From contig CAVSEK010000004.1 in the NCBI GenBank assembly GCA_963726975.1, positions 248,001 through 312,000 of the forward strand: 64,000 nt of DNA, written 5' to 3'. Positions 48,277 through 56,958 of the stretch are shown here, piece after piece (positions within the stretch are counted from its first letter, which is position 1; the number at the start of each line of letters is the position of its first letter). Below the pieces are notes generated by a model. It ran no database searches. It was given only the letters and a program-made list of their open reading frames with translations, and was not told the DNA's origin. The DNA comes from CAVSEK01 sp963726975 (GTDB lineage Bacteria; Actinomycetota; Actinomycetes; Mycobacteriales; SCTD01). Made by a program: the position numbers and the translations under genes.

Positions 48277-49431
48277 TCAGCGGCCGGCGAGCACGTCCGA
48301 CATCGCGTCGAGCACGGCCATCGCCTCGTCGGCGGTGTTGTAGAAGTGCGGCGAGACCCGGATGCCGACGCCCGGGCGGTGGTCGACGACGAACCCGCGG
48401 CGGTGCAGCTCGTCGTGCACCTCGGTCGAGCGGCCCGGGTCGATGGTCACGTGGCCGCCGCGGCGCTGCGGGTCGTGCGGCGAGCGCACGGTGAAGCCGC
48501 GCTCGAGCGCCGCCTCCAGCAGCGGCTGGGTCATCGAGACCGACCGCTCGCGGACGCGCTGCACGCCGATCTCGGCGAGCGCCTCGTACGCGGGGGCGGC
48601 GGCGTACGCGGCGGGGACCCCCGGCGTGCCGCCGGCGAAGCGGGCGACGCCCGGGGCGTAGGTCAGCTCCGGGTCGAAGTCGAACGGCCGGGCGACGCCG
48701 AACCAGCCGGTGGTGACCGGGCGCAGGGTCTCGGCCACCGCCGGCGCGGCGTACATCCAGCCGTTGCCGGGCCCGCCGGACAGGTACTTCACCGAGCCGC
48801 CGACGTACAGGTCGACGCCGAGGGCGACCACGTCGACCGGCACGGTGCCCGCGGCCTGGTAGCCGTCGACCAGGACGAGGGCGCCGACCTCGTGCGCCCG
48901 GGCGACCAGCGGCGCGACGTCGACGAGCGTCGAGGTGCGGAAGAGCACGTGCGAGCACTCGACGAGCAGCGTCCGCTCGTCGATCGCCGCGACCATCGCG
49001 TCGAGGTCGAGCTCGACACCGTCCGGGTGCCCGGGCACCACGACGGCCTCGCCGCCGAGCCGGTCGACCTGCGACCAGGTGTTGAGGCTGCCGGGCCACT
49101 CCAGGTCGCTGGTGACGACCCGGTTGCGCTCGCCGCGCCAGTCGAGGCTGGAGACGACGTCGCCGAGCAGGTCGGCGACGGTCTGCCGCATCACCGTCGT
49201 GCCGGGCGGCGCGCCGATCAGCGAGCCGACGAGGTCGGCGACCCGCACGACCTCGGGCTGCCAGGTCTCCCACGCCACGACCCCCTCGGTCGCCCAGCGC
49301 GACGCGAAGTCGGCGAGCCGCTCGGGCGTGCCCCGGTGCATGGCGCCGAGCGTGTGGTTGGCCAGGTAGGTCGAGCGGGCCAGCACCGGGTAGTCGGCGC
49401 GCCGCTCGAGCAGGTCGTCGTGAGCGCTCAC
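48277..49431 (-). CDS. Class V aminotransferase (kynureninase/cysteine desulfurase-like)
   Basis: 384 residues. PLP Lys in YVGGSVKYLSGGPGNGW, phosphate-binding Thr/Ser in TVMRQTVADLLG, Asp in VLVDGYQAAGTVPVDVVALGV. The pattern is kynureninase-like. The true substrate is unresolved. Its GTG start overlaps the upstream gene's stop by 4 bp. Confidence 0.85.
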   Translation of the reverse strand: MSAHDDLLERRADYPVLARSTYLANHTLGAMHRGTPERLADFASRWATEGVVAWETWQPEVVRVADLVGSLIGAPPGTTVMRQTVADLLGDVVSSLDWRGERNRVVTSDLEWPGSLNTWSQVDRLGGEAVVVPGHPDGVELDLDAMVAAIDERTLLVECSHVLFRTSTLVDVAPLVARAHEVGALVLVDGYQAAGTVPVDVVALGVDLYVGGSVKYLSGGPGNGWMYAAPAVAETLRPVTTGWFGVARPFDFDPELTYAPGVARFAGGTPGVPAAYAAAPAYEALAEIGVQRVRERSVSMTQPLLEAALERGFTVRSPHDPQRRGGHVTIDPGRSTEVHDELHRRGFVVDHRPGVGIRVSPHFYNTADEAMAVLDAMSDVLAGR

Positions 49432-50018
49432 GGTCTCTCCGTCCGGGGGGTCCACACGCTCGTGGAGGCGTGGGCAGCGGTGAGCAGGGGGGTCGTGTCG
49501 ACGTCGAGGCGCTGCTCGGCCACCCCGCGGTCGGGCCAGCGGCAGCCGACGGTGAGCGGCCCTGCGGGCGGGAGCGGCCACAGCCAGTAGTCGCCCTCCC
49601 AGGTCAGCACGGCGGCGCGCGAGGTCTGCAGCGTCAGGACCGGACCGCCCGTCCCGCGGGCGAGGTCGGGTGCCCCGGCGCCGCCCGCGCTGGTGCGGCG
49701 GCCGTCGGCGTACGCCACGCCGAGCCGGAAGCGGCCCGGGTTGCGGGTGTACTCCGGCAGCGCGGCCTCGACCTCGCGACCGTCCTGCTCGTCGCTGAAC
49801 AGCACGACCACCTGCAGCAGCAGGCCGTCGGAGAAGCCGGTGACGCCGCGCAGGGCGACGACGACGTCCTCGCCGCGGGCCAGCACGGTGCTGCTCGTCG
49901 CGGGCACGCCGACCTCGTCGCGGGGCGGGCCGGCGAACGGCTGCCGGTGCCGCCGGTGGTGCTCCCAGTCGGCGCCGGTGCGCACCCCCCGCGGGGGGTC
50001 CTCCTCGAACAGGCTCAC
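49428..50018 (-). CDS. Hypothetical protein
   Basis: 196 residues, beta-rich, with WEHHRRHRQPFAGPPRDEVG, LQVVVLFSDEQDGREVEAAL and GPLTVGCRWPDRGVAEQRLD. I do not recognise a domain. Between a TetR regulator and an aminotransferase with 4-bp overlaps on both sides, so it is part of a four-gene minus-strand operon (flavin reductase, TetR, this, aminotransferase). Confidence 0.7.
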   Translation of the reverse strand: MSLFEEDPPRGVRTGADWEHHRRHRQPFAGPPRDEVGVPATSSTVLARGEDVVVALRGVTGFSDGLLLQVVVLFSDEQDGREVEAALPEYTRNPGRFRLGVAYADGRRTSAGGAGAPDLARGTGGPVLTLQTSRAAVLTWEGDYWLWPLPPAGPLTVGCRWPDRGVAEQRLDVDTTPLLTAAHASTSVWTPRTERP

Positions 50019-50599
50019 GAGCCGACCCTCGCGACGAGCGCGAGCACGTCCTCGGCGAGCCGCGCGGCCGCCGCCTCGTCGTCGCAGACCGCCACCTCGT
50101 GACCGGCCTCGCTGACGACGGTCGTGAGCACGAGGACGAGGGCGTCGCCCCAGGGCTCGCCGTCGGCCGTGTCGTCGCGCAGCAGCGTCGCGTTGAGGCG
50201 GGTCCACTCGCGGTAGCGGCGGCGGGCGGCCAGCTCGAAGCCGGGCGGGCCGCCGCCGGCGAGGAACAGCCGGGCGAGGTCGCGCTCGGCCCAGCAGCCC
50301 TCGAGGTAGGCCCGCGCCCCCGCCACGAACAGCCGCACGGGGTCGGTCTCGCCGCCGGCCCGCGCCGCCCGTACGGCGGCGGTGGCCCGGTCCTCCTGCC
50401 GGCGCGCGTGGTCGTCGAACATCGCGACGTAGAGGTCGGCCTTGCCGCCGAAGTGGTGGTACAGGCTCCCGACGCTGGCGCCGGCCCGGCCGACGACGTC
50501 GGCGATCGAGGCGTCGGCGAAGCCCGCGGTCGAGAACACCTCGCGGGCGGCCTGCAGCAGGGTGCTGCGGGTCGCCGCGGCGCGCCCGACCGTCGTCAC
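50015..50599 (-). CDS. TetR/AcrR family regulator
   Basis: 194 residues. HTH: TRSTLLQAAREVFSTAGFADASIADVVGRAGASVGSLYHHFGGKADLY. Its GTG overlaps the flavin reductase stop, so it is probably autoregulating the operon in which it is embedded. Confidence 0.92.
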   Translation of the reverse strand: MTTVGRAAATRSTLLQAAREVFSTAGFADASIADVVGRAGASVGSLYHHFGGKADLYVAMFDDHARRQEDRATAAVRAARAGGETDPVRLFVAGARAYLEGCWAERDLARLFLAGGGPPGFELAARRRYREWTRLNATLLRDDTADGEPWGDALVLVLTTVVSEAGHEVAVCDDEAAAARLAEDVLALVARVGS

Positions 50600-51216
50600 A
50601 CGCCGTCCTGCAGCGCCGACCAGCTCGGCCGCTGCCGGGTCGTCACCTCGCCGATCGTCGACCACTGCGGGCCGCCGAGGCGGGCGACCGGGCGCAGCAG
50701 GGAGATCTCCGGCCGGTCGTCGCGCAGCACGTCCTCGTCGACCGCCGCCCACACCACCTCGCCGAAGACGACGACGCTCACCCCGCGCCCCTCGCCGAAG
50801 ACCTGCTCGCCGACGACCCGGCACTCCAGCACCACCGGTGACTCCGCGACCCGGGGCGGGGCGACCAGGCGGCTCGGCTCGCGGGTCACGCCGGCGAGGT
50901 CGAACTCGCTGACGTCGGGCGGGGAGTCGGCGCTGGTGAGGTTCACCTGGTCGAGCAGCGCCTCGGTGCACACCGACACGACGAACTCGCCGGTCTCCCG
51001 GGCGTTGCGCAGGCTGTCCTTCTCGCCCACCGAGGTGAACTGCACGACCGGCGGCTGCACCGAGCTGACCGTGAAGAACGAGTGCGGCGCGAGGTTGTCG
51101 ACGCCGCTCGCCGAGCGGGTCGACACCCAGGCGATCGGGCGCGGGACGACGACGCTGTTGAGCAGCGGGTAGACGGCGGGCCCGAGGGCGGCAGGGTCGT
51201 AGTCGCGGCGGCTCAC
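50596..51216 (-). CDS. Flavin reductase-like (FMN-binding) protein
   Basis: 206 residues. FMN-binding split barrel: LNSVVVPRPIAWVSTRSASGVDNLAPHSFFTVSSVQPPVVQFTS, GEFVVSVCTEALLDQVNLTSA, PVVLECRVV. May supply reduced flavin to a monooxygenase or act as a stand-alone oxidoreductase. First gene of the operon. Confidence 0.88.
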   Translation of the reverse strand: MSRRDYDPAALGPAVYPLLNSVVVPRPIAWVSTRSASGVDNLAPHSFFTVSSVQPPVVQFTSVGEKDSLRNARETGEFVVSVCTEALLDQVNLTSADSPPDVSEFDLAGVTREPSRLVAPPRVAESPVVLECRVVGEQVFGEGRGVSVVVFGEVVWAAVDEDVLRDDRPEISLLRPVARLGGPQWSTIGEVTTRQRPSWSALQDGV

Positions 51217-51298
51217 CGGCGCAGCCTCTCACCGGGGACCCCGGCCTGCGCCGTGGCGTGCCCGTGGCGCGGACCCGCAGGCCCTAGGCTCGCGCGCC

Positions 51299-52342
51299 AT
51301 GAGCAGCCCTTCGGACGACGTCCGCCCCGACCCGCTCGCGGTGGCCCAGGAGGCGCCGGACCGCAACCTCGCCCTCGAGCTGGTCCGGGTGACCGAGGCG
51401 GCCGCGATGGCGGCCGGGCGGTGGGTCGGGCGGGGCGACAAGAACGGCGGCGACGGCGCGGCCGTCGACGCCATGCGCCAGCTCATCGGGACCGTCTCCA
51501 TGCGCGGCGTGGTCGTCATCGGCGAGGGCGAGAAGGACGAGGCGCCGATGCTGTTCAACGGCGAGGAGGTCGGCTGCGGCGAGGGGCCGGAGTGCGACGT
51601 GGCCGTCGACCCCATCGACGGCACGACGCTCATGGCCAAGGGCATGCCGAACGCCATCGCGGTCATGGCGGTCGCCGAGCGCGGCACGATGTACGACCCC
51701 TCCTCGGTCTTCTACATGGAGAAGCTCGTCACCGGCGCCGAGGCGGCCGACGTCGTGGACATCACCGCCCCGGTCGCCTACAACGTGCAGGCCGTGGCGA
51801 AGGCCAAGGGCGGCTCGCCCGAGGACGTCACCGTCTGCATCCTCGACCGGCCGCGGCACGAGGACCTGGTGCGCGAGGTCCGCGAGGCCGGCGCCCGCAT
51901 CACGTTCATCTCCGACGGCGACGTCGCCGGCGCGGTCATGGCCTGCAGCGAGGGCACCGGCGTCGACCTGCTGCTGGGCATCGGCGGCACCCCCGAGGGC
52001 ATCATCACGGCCTGCGCGGTCAAGTGCCTCGGCGGCACCATCCAGGGCAGGCTCTGGCCGCAGAAGAAGAGCGAGTTCGCCAACGCGGCCGCCGCGGGGC
52101 TCGACCTCGACGCGGTCCTGCTCACCGACGACCTGGTCAGCAGCGACAACGTCTTCTTCGTGGCGACCGGCATCACCGACGGCGAGCTCGTCCGCGGCGT
52201 CCGCTACCGCGGCGGCGGCGCCACCACCGAGTCGCTCGTCATGCGCTCCAAGTCCGGCACGATCCGCCGGGTCACCAGCCAGCACCGGCTCACCAAGCTG
52301 CGCGCCTACTCCTCCGTGGACTTCGAGCACCACAGCCGCTGA
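51299..52342 (+). CDS. glpX: GlpX: class II fructose-1,6-bisphosphatase
   Basis: 347 residues. Metal/phosphate motifs IGEGEKDEAPMLFNGEEVG and DVAVDPIDGTTLMAKG, then RVTSQHRLTKLRAYSS at the end. Gluconeogenesis; with pckG and fumC nearby the region concentrates central carbon metabolism. Confidence 0.97.
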   Translation: MSSPSDDVRPDPLAVAQEAPDRNLALELVRVTEAAAMAAGRWVGRGDKNGGDGAAVDAMRQLIGTVSMRGVVVIGEGEKDEAPMLFNGEEVGCGEGPECDVAVDPIDGTTLMAKGMPNAIAVMAVAERGTMYDPSSVFYMEKLVTGAEAADVVDITAPVAYNVQAVAKAKGGSPEDVTVCILDRPRHEDLVREVREAGARITFISDGDVAGAVMACSEGTGVDLLLGIGGTPEGIITACAVKCLGGTIQGRLWPQKKSEFANAAAAGLDLDAVLLTDDLVSSDNVFFVATGITDGELVRGVRYRGGGATTESLVMRSKSGTIRRVTSQHRLTKLRAYSSVDFEHHSR

Positions 52343-52369
52343 CCCTGCCGCACCTCGGGGCCGCCTGAG

Positions 52370-52481
52370 CGGTACCAGGAGCACCCACACCAGCGACATC
52401 AGCGTGCCGCCGGCGGGTCGGCGCGCTCACGTGCGGCGCCCCGCGGAGTTGACCAAGCACCTGTGGGTGCTCCTGGTACCG
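52370..52481. repeat. Long hairpin element, copy 1 (flanks the DUF559 gene, 3' side)
   Basis: Arms CGGTACCAGGAGCACCCACA (52370-52389) and its exact complement (52462-52481) form a perfect 20-bp stem around a 72-nt loop. A related element with the same arms lies on the gene's other side. The loop resembles copy 2 in places (ATCA, GGCGGG, CGCTCA, TGACCA). It ends 2 nt from the DUF559 stop. Confidence 0.8.
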
Positions 52482-52482
52482 G

Positions 52483-53406
52483 TCAGGCAGCGAGGGCGGC
52501 CTCGACGAGCGCGACGAACCGGTCCGGGTCGTGCACGACCTCGGCCCAGCTGAACCGCAGGACCCGCCACCCCGCCGCGACGAGCGCGTTGTCGACCGCC
52601 TGGTCCCGCCGCGCCTCGTGGAAGCGCGACCCGTCGACCTCCACGAGCAGCCGCGCGGCGGCGAAGCAGAAGTCCGACCGCAGCAGGTGACGACCGTTGG
52701 CGTCGCGCACGACGACCTGGGTCTCGAAGCCGGGGATGCCGGCCAGGAGCATCCGCACCCGGGCGGCGGACTCGAGCACCGAGCCCGCGTCGGTGTCGCA
52801 CAGCCTCAGCGCCTGCCGCGCCCGACCGGCGGGCCCGCCGCGCAGGCTCGCCGCCGCACCGCACACCTCGTCGAGCTGGACAGCCCCGCTCCGGAGCGCC
52901 GAGTCGAGCAGCACGACCGCGTCCAGCAGGGGCAGCCGCCCCAGGCCCTCGAGCACCGTGTCCAGGGCCGGCTGCACCTGCAGCGGGCCCACGTCGGCGC
53001 AGGGCCGGACCACCTCGACCGCCAGGCGCCGGGCCCGGCGCACCGAGGCCCGCGGCAGCTCGACCCGGGTGCGGCCGTGCGGGACGAGCGCGTGCACCGT
53101 GCCGACGGGCTCGTGCAGCAGCCCCCAGCCGCGCACCGCAGCGGCGGTGACCCCGGCCGCGCAGGCCCGCGGCCCGAGGGCCAGCAGGACGGCCCGGACG
53201 TGCAGGACGTGCTCCGGAACCGGCCGCTCGTCGCGCACGAGGTGGACCGGCCACGCGGGCAGCGGCTGCGCGGCGTAGACGCCGGGCAGCACGCGGACGA
53301 CCCGTCCGGCCGCCACCGCCCGCGTGATCTGCGAGCGCGTCGCCCCCGCCGCACGCAGCTCACGCCACGTGCTCACGTCCCGGCCCACGAGCTCCTGCAC
53401 GTCCAC
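52483..53406 (-). CDS. AbiEi-like winged-helix + DUF559 (Vsr-like nuclease) protein
   Basis: 307 residues. The N-terminus AAGATRSQITRAVAAGRVVRVLPGVYA is the AbiEi-type antitoxin winged helix. The C-terminus GSVLESAARVRMLLAGIPGFETQVV, LRSDFCFAAARLLVEVDGSRFHEARRDQAVDNALVAAGWRVLRFSWAEV is a DUF559 domain with a PD-(D/E)XK-like E, D and E-x-D arrangement. Actinobacteria often hold several such genes. No toxin partner (AbiEii) is next to it. It is exactly bracketed by two hairpin elements. Confidence 0.82.
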   Translation of the reverse strand: MDVQELVGRDVSTWRELRAAGATRSQITRAVAAGRVVRVLPGVYAAQPLPAWPVHLVRDERPVPEHVLHVRAVLLALGPRACAAGVTAAAVRGWGLLHEPVGTVHALVPHGRTRVELPRASVRRARRLAVEVVRPCADVGPLQVQPALDTVLEGLGRLPLLDAVVLLDSALRSGAVQLDEVCGAAASLRGGPAGRARQALRLCDTDAGSVLESAARVRMLLAGIPGFETQVVVRDANGRHLLRSDFCFAAARLLVEVDGSRFHEARRDQAVDNALVAAGWRVLRFSWAEVVHDPDRFVALVEAALAA

Positions 53407-53485
53407 GGCGCGCACGGTGCGCCTCCGCCGGCGCTCCCAGCGGCGCCGACGACGGCGCTGTGGACGACCAGGTCCCCGGTGGACA

Positions 53486-53598
53486 GCGGTACCAGGAGCA
53501 TCCACACCTCCATCATCATCTGCTTCCGAGGGCGGGGCCACGCTCAGCCAGGCCGGCGCGGCAGCTGACCATGGGCCTGCGGGTGCTCCTGGTACCGC
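53486..53598. repeat. Long hairpin element, copy 2 (flanks the DUF559 gene, 5' side)
   Basis: Arms GCGGTACCAGGAGCATCCACA (53486-53506) and the complement of GCGGTACCAGGAGCACCCGCA (53578-53598) pair at 19 of 21 positions around a 71-nt loop. Nearly the same arms, loop size and loop motifs as copy 1. It sits in the divergent spacer between DUF559 and xth, so it is not simply a terminator. Confidence 0.78.
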
Positions 53599-53631
53599 AG
53601 CCCGCCACACGGCCGTGCCAGGCTGGCACCC

Positions 53632-54384
53632 GTGCGCATCGCCACCTGGAACGTCAACTCCGTCGGCGCGCGGCTGCCCCGCCTGCTGCCCTGGCTCGAG
53701 GAGACCGCGCCCGACGTGGTGGCGCTGCAGGAGACCAAGTGCGCGGACGCGACGTTCCCGCACCTGCCGCTGCAGGCGCTCGGCTACGAGGTGGCGCACG
53801 CCGGCGACGGCCGCTGGAACGGCGTGGCCGTCCTGTCGCGGGTCGGCCTGGAGCAGGTGGACACGGTGCTGGAGGGCCACCCCGAGCCGCGGCTGGTGTC
53901 CGCCCAGTGCGGGCCGCTGCACGTGACGAGCGTGTACGTCCCGAACGGCCGCGCGCTCGACGACCCGCACTACGCCTACAAGCTCGACTGGTTCGCGACC
54001 CTGCGGGCCCGGCTCGACGCCTTCGACCCGGCCCGGCCGCTGGTCGTCATGGGCGACATGAACGTCGCGCTCACCGACCGCGACGTCTGGGACCCCGCGA
54101 GGTTCGTCGGCTCCACCCACGTCACCCCGGCCGAGCGGCAGGCGATGGCCGAGCTGCTCGACTGGGGGCTCGTCGACGTCGAGGCCCGCCCCGGCAAGGG
54201 CGACGTGCCGTACACCTACTGGGACTACCGCGCCGGGATGATGCACAAGAACCTCGGCATGCGGATCGACTACGTGCTGGCGACCCGTGCGGTGCGGGTG
54301 ACCGACGCGTACGTCGACCGCGAGGCCCGCAAGGGCAAGGGCGCCTCCGACCACGCGCCCGTCGTCGTCGACGTCGACCTGTAG
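53632..54384 (+). CDS. xth: Exodeoxyribonuclease III (AP endonuclease)
   Basis: 250 residues. RIATWNVNSVGARLPRLLPWL, QETKCAD (catalytic Glu), GDMNVALTDRDVWD, and the C-terminal RIDYVLATRAVR, GKGASDHAPVVVDVDL (Asp-His). GTG start. Base excision repair. Confidence 0.95.
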   Translation: MRIATWNVNSVGARLPRLLPWLEETAPDVVALQETKCADATFPHLPLQALGYEVAHAGDGRWNGVAVLSRVGLEQVDTVLEGHPEPRLVSAQCGPLHVTSVYVPNGRALDDPHYAYKLDWFATLRARLDAFDPARPLVVMGDMNVALTDRDVWDPARFVGSTHVTPAERQAMAELLDWGLVDVEARPGKGDVPYTYWDYRAGMMHKNLGMRIDYVLATRAVRVTDAYVDREARKGKGASDHAPVVVDVDL

Positions 54385-54385
54385 G

Positions 54386-55492
54386 TCAGGGCGGCGGCGG
54401 CAGCGGCGGCAGGGCCTGTCGGGCCCGGTCGACGGGCACCCCGACGCCGACGAGCAGGTCGACCACGGCGCTGCGCAGCTGCGCGACGACCACGCTCGCC
54501 GACAGCCCGTGCACCCCGATCGCCTCCGGGTCCAGCTCGGCCGCCAGCGAGAGCAGCTGCGGCGGCGGCCCGTCGTCCTCGCACAGCGCGTCGACCGCTC
54601 CGGCGAAGCGCTCGAGCTCGTCCGCGACGGCCTCCGGCAGCCGCTCCCCCGTCTCGAGCGCGAACAGCACCCGCCGCACCAGCACCCGCAGGTTGCGGGT
54701 GGCCCGGTCGACGCCGTCCTGCAGGCGGACGTGCGCGGCGTGCTCGCCGCCCTGCCGGCGGCGCAGCGGGGAGAGCCGGGTGATGTCCCGCCCGGCGCCC
54801 AGGGCCTCGGCCCAGCCGGTGAGCCCGGCCTGGGTGCCCCGCGCGACCGTGAGCGCCTCCGCCGCGTCGGCCGGGTCGCCCGACCGGAGCGCCGCGGCGG
54901 TCAGCCGGGACGCGCGGGCGAGCTCGGTGAGCGCCCGGTCGGCCGCGCGCAGGGCGAGGCGCCAGGGGTCGGCGGGCAGCAGCGCGGCGACCAGGAGCGC
55001 GACGGCGCCGCCGAGCAGCGCGTCCTCCCAGCGCGCCAGGCCGCTGCCGGGGGTGCGCGGCAGGGCGACGACGAAGACCGCCTGCAGCCCGGCCTGGGCG
55101 ACGAGCAGCGGCGCGCCGTCGAGCGCGACGGCCAGCAGCAGGGCGACGCCGACGACGGCCCCGATCTGCACCGCACCGGTGCCGATCCGCTCGACGAGCA
55201 GGTCGCCGATCGCCACGCCGACGGTCACCCCGACGGCGAGCTCGCCGACCCGCCGCAGCCGCTGCGCGGGGCGCACGCCCAGGCAGACGACGACGGCGAC
55301 GCAGGCGAAGAACGGTCGGGGGTGCCCGAGCAGCGCGCCCGCGAGCGCCCAGGCGGCGCCGGCGCCGAGCGCGCACTGCCCGACCGACCAGGCGGTGTCG
55401 CGCAGGCGCTCCCGGGCCTGGGCCAGCCGGCCGCGCCCGGCGGCCCGCACCCGGCGCAGCCGCGTCCGCCCGTCCCCGGTCCGCAGCCCCAC
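54386..55492 (-). CDS. FUSC family / aromatic acid exporter-like membrane protein
   Basis: 368 residues. About six N-terminal hydrophobic segments (ARERLRDTAWSVGQCALGAG, FFACVAVVVCLGV, ELAVGVTVGVAIGDLLVERIGTGAVQIGAVVGVALLLAVAL) then a cytosolic helical domain ending LPPLPPPP. Family members export aromatic acids or related compounds. Two bases separate its stop from the convergent xth stop. Confidence 0.82.
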   Translation of the reverse strand: MGLRTGDGRTRLRRVRAAGRGRLAQARERLRDTAWSVGQCALGAGAAWALAGALLGHPRPFFACVAVVVCLGVRPAQRLRRVGELAVGVTVGVAIGDLLVERIGTGAVQIGAVVGVALLLAVALDGAPLLVAQAGLQAVFVVALPRTPGSGLARWEDALLGGAVALLVAALLPADPWRLALRAADRALTELARASRLTAAALRSGDPADAAEALTVARGTQAGLTGWAEALGAGRDITRLSPLRRRQGGEHAAHVRLQDGVDRATRNLRVLVRRVLFALETGERLPEAVADELERFAGAVDALCEDDGPPPQLLSLAAELDPEAIGVHGLSASVVVAQLRSAVVDLLVGVGVPVDRARQALPPLPPPP

Positions 55493-55554
55493 CGCCGCAG
55501 GGTACGGGCGGGGCCGTGCGCGACCGCCGTACCGGCTCCGGCAGGATCGCAGCC

Positions 55555-56955
55555 ATGACGACGAGCGAGTGGCGCACCGAGCGCGACAGCATGGGCGAGG
55601 TCCGGGTCCCGGCCGCGGCGAAGTACCGCGCGCAGACCCAGCGGGCGGTGGAGAACTTCCCGGTGAGCGGGCAGCGGCTCGAGCGCGCGCACATCGAGGC
55701 GCTGGCCCGGATCAAGGCGGCGGCGGCGAAGGTCAACGCCTCGCTCGGCGTGCTGGCCGACGACCTGGCGGCCGCGATCCAGGAGGCGGCGGCCGAGGTG
55801 GCCGACGGCCGCTGGGACGACGACTTCCCGGTCGACGTCTTCCAGACCGGGTCCGGCACGTCGTCGAACATGAACACCAACGAGGTGCTCGCCACGCTGG
55901 CCACCGAGAAGCTCGGTGCTCCGGTGCACCCCAACGACCACGTGAACGCCTCGCAGTCGAGCAACGACGTCTTCCCGTCGAGCATCCACATCGCCGCCAC
56001 GTCGGCCGTGGTGAACGACCTCGTGCCGGCCCTGGAGCACCTGGCGGAGTCGCTGGAGCGCAAGCGCGACGCGTGGGCGACGGTCGTGAAGTCGGGCCGC
56101 ACGCACCTCATGGACGCCACGCCGGTGACGCTGGGGCAGGAGTTCGGCGGCTACGCCGCCCAGGTGCGGTACGGCGTGGAGCGGCTGCGGGCCAGCCTGC
56201 CGCGCCTGGCCGAGCTGCCGCTGGGCGGCACCGCCGTGGGCACCGGCATCAACACCCCGCCCGGCTTCTCCGCACGGGTCATCGAGGAGGTCGCCGCGGC
56301 GACCGGGCTGCCGCTGACCGAGGCGCGCGACCACTTCGAGGCGCAGGGCGCGCGCGACGGGCTCGTGGAGGCCTCCGGGCAGCTGCGCACGATCGCCGTC
56401 GGCCTGTTCAAGATCAGCAACGACCTGCGCTGGATGGGGTCCGGGCCGCGCGCCGGGCTCGGCGAGATCGCCCTGCCCGACCTGCAGCCCGGCTCGTCGA
56501 TCATGCCGGGCAAGGTCAACCCGGTCGTCCCCGAGGCGCTCAACATGGTCTGCGCGCAGGTCATCGGCAACGACGCGGCGATCGCCTTCGCCGGCGCCTC
56601 CGGGAACTTCGAGCTCAACGTCATGCTGCCGGTGATGGCGAAGAACCTGCTGGAGTCCATCCGGCTGCTGGCCAACATCTCCCGGCTGCTCGCCGACCGC
56701 GTGGTCGACGGGATCGTCGCGGACGAGGACCGCTGCCGCGAGCTCGCCGAGTCGTCCCCGTCGATCGTCACCCCGCTCAACAGGTACATCGGCTACGAGG
56801 ACGCCGCGAAGGTCGCCAAGCAGTCGCTCAAGGAGAAGAAGACCATCCGCCAGGTCGTCCTCGAGGGCGGCTGGGTCGAGCGCGGCGACCTCACCGAGGC
56901 GCAGCTCGACGAGGCCCTCGACGTGCTGTCGATGACCCGCCCGCCCTCGGCCTGA
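55555..56955 (+). CDS. fumC: Fumarate hydratase class II
   Basis: 466 residues. Active-site signatures TGSGTSSNMNTNEVLA, NASQSSNDVFPSSIHIAA and GSSIMPGKVNPVVPEALNMV. TCA cycle. The ATG at 55555 fits the conserved N-terminus (DSMGEVRVP). Confidence 0.97.
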   Translation: MTTSEWRTERDSMGEVRVPAAAKYRAQTQRAVENFPVSGQRLERAHIEALARIKAAAAKVNASLGVLADDLAAAIQEAAAEVADGRWDDDFPVDVFQTGSGTSSNMNTNEVLATLATEKLGAPVHPNDHVNASQSSNDVFPSSIHIAATSAVVNDLVPALEHLAESLERKRDAWATVVKSGRTHLMDATPVTLGQEFGGYAAQVRYGVERLRASLPRLAELPLGGTAVGTGINTPPGFSARVIEEVAAATGLPLTEARDHFEAQGARDGLVEASGQLRTIAVGLFKISNDLRWMGSGPRAGLGEIALPDLQPGSSIMPGKVNPVVPEALNMVCAQVIGNDAAIAFAGASGNFELNVMLPVMAKNLLESIRLLANISRLLADRVVDGIVADEDRCRELAESSPSIVTPLNRYIGYEDAAKVAKQSLKEKKTIRQVVLEGGWVERGDLTEAQLDEALDVLSMTRPPSA

Positions 56956-56958
56956 CCG

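Noticed and set aside
52370..52481. The copy-1 hairpin as only a glpX/DUF559 terminator
   Set aside because: Position fits a terminator, but a close relative of it lies in a divergent promoter spacer at 53486, so a simple terminator role does not explain the pair.
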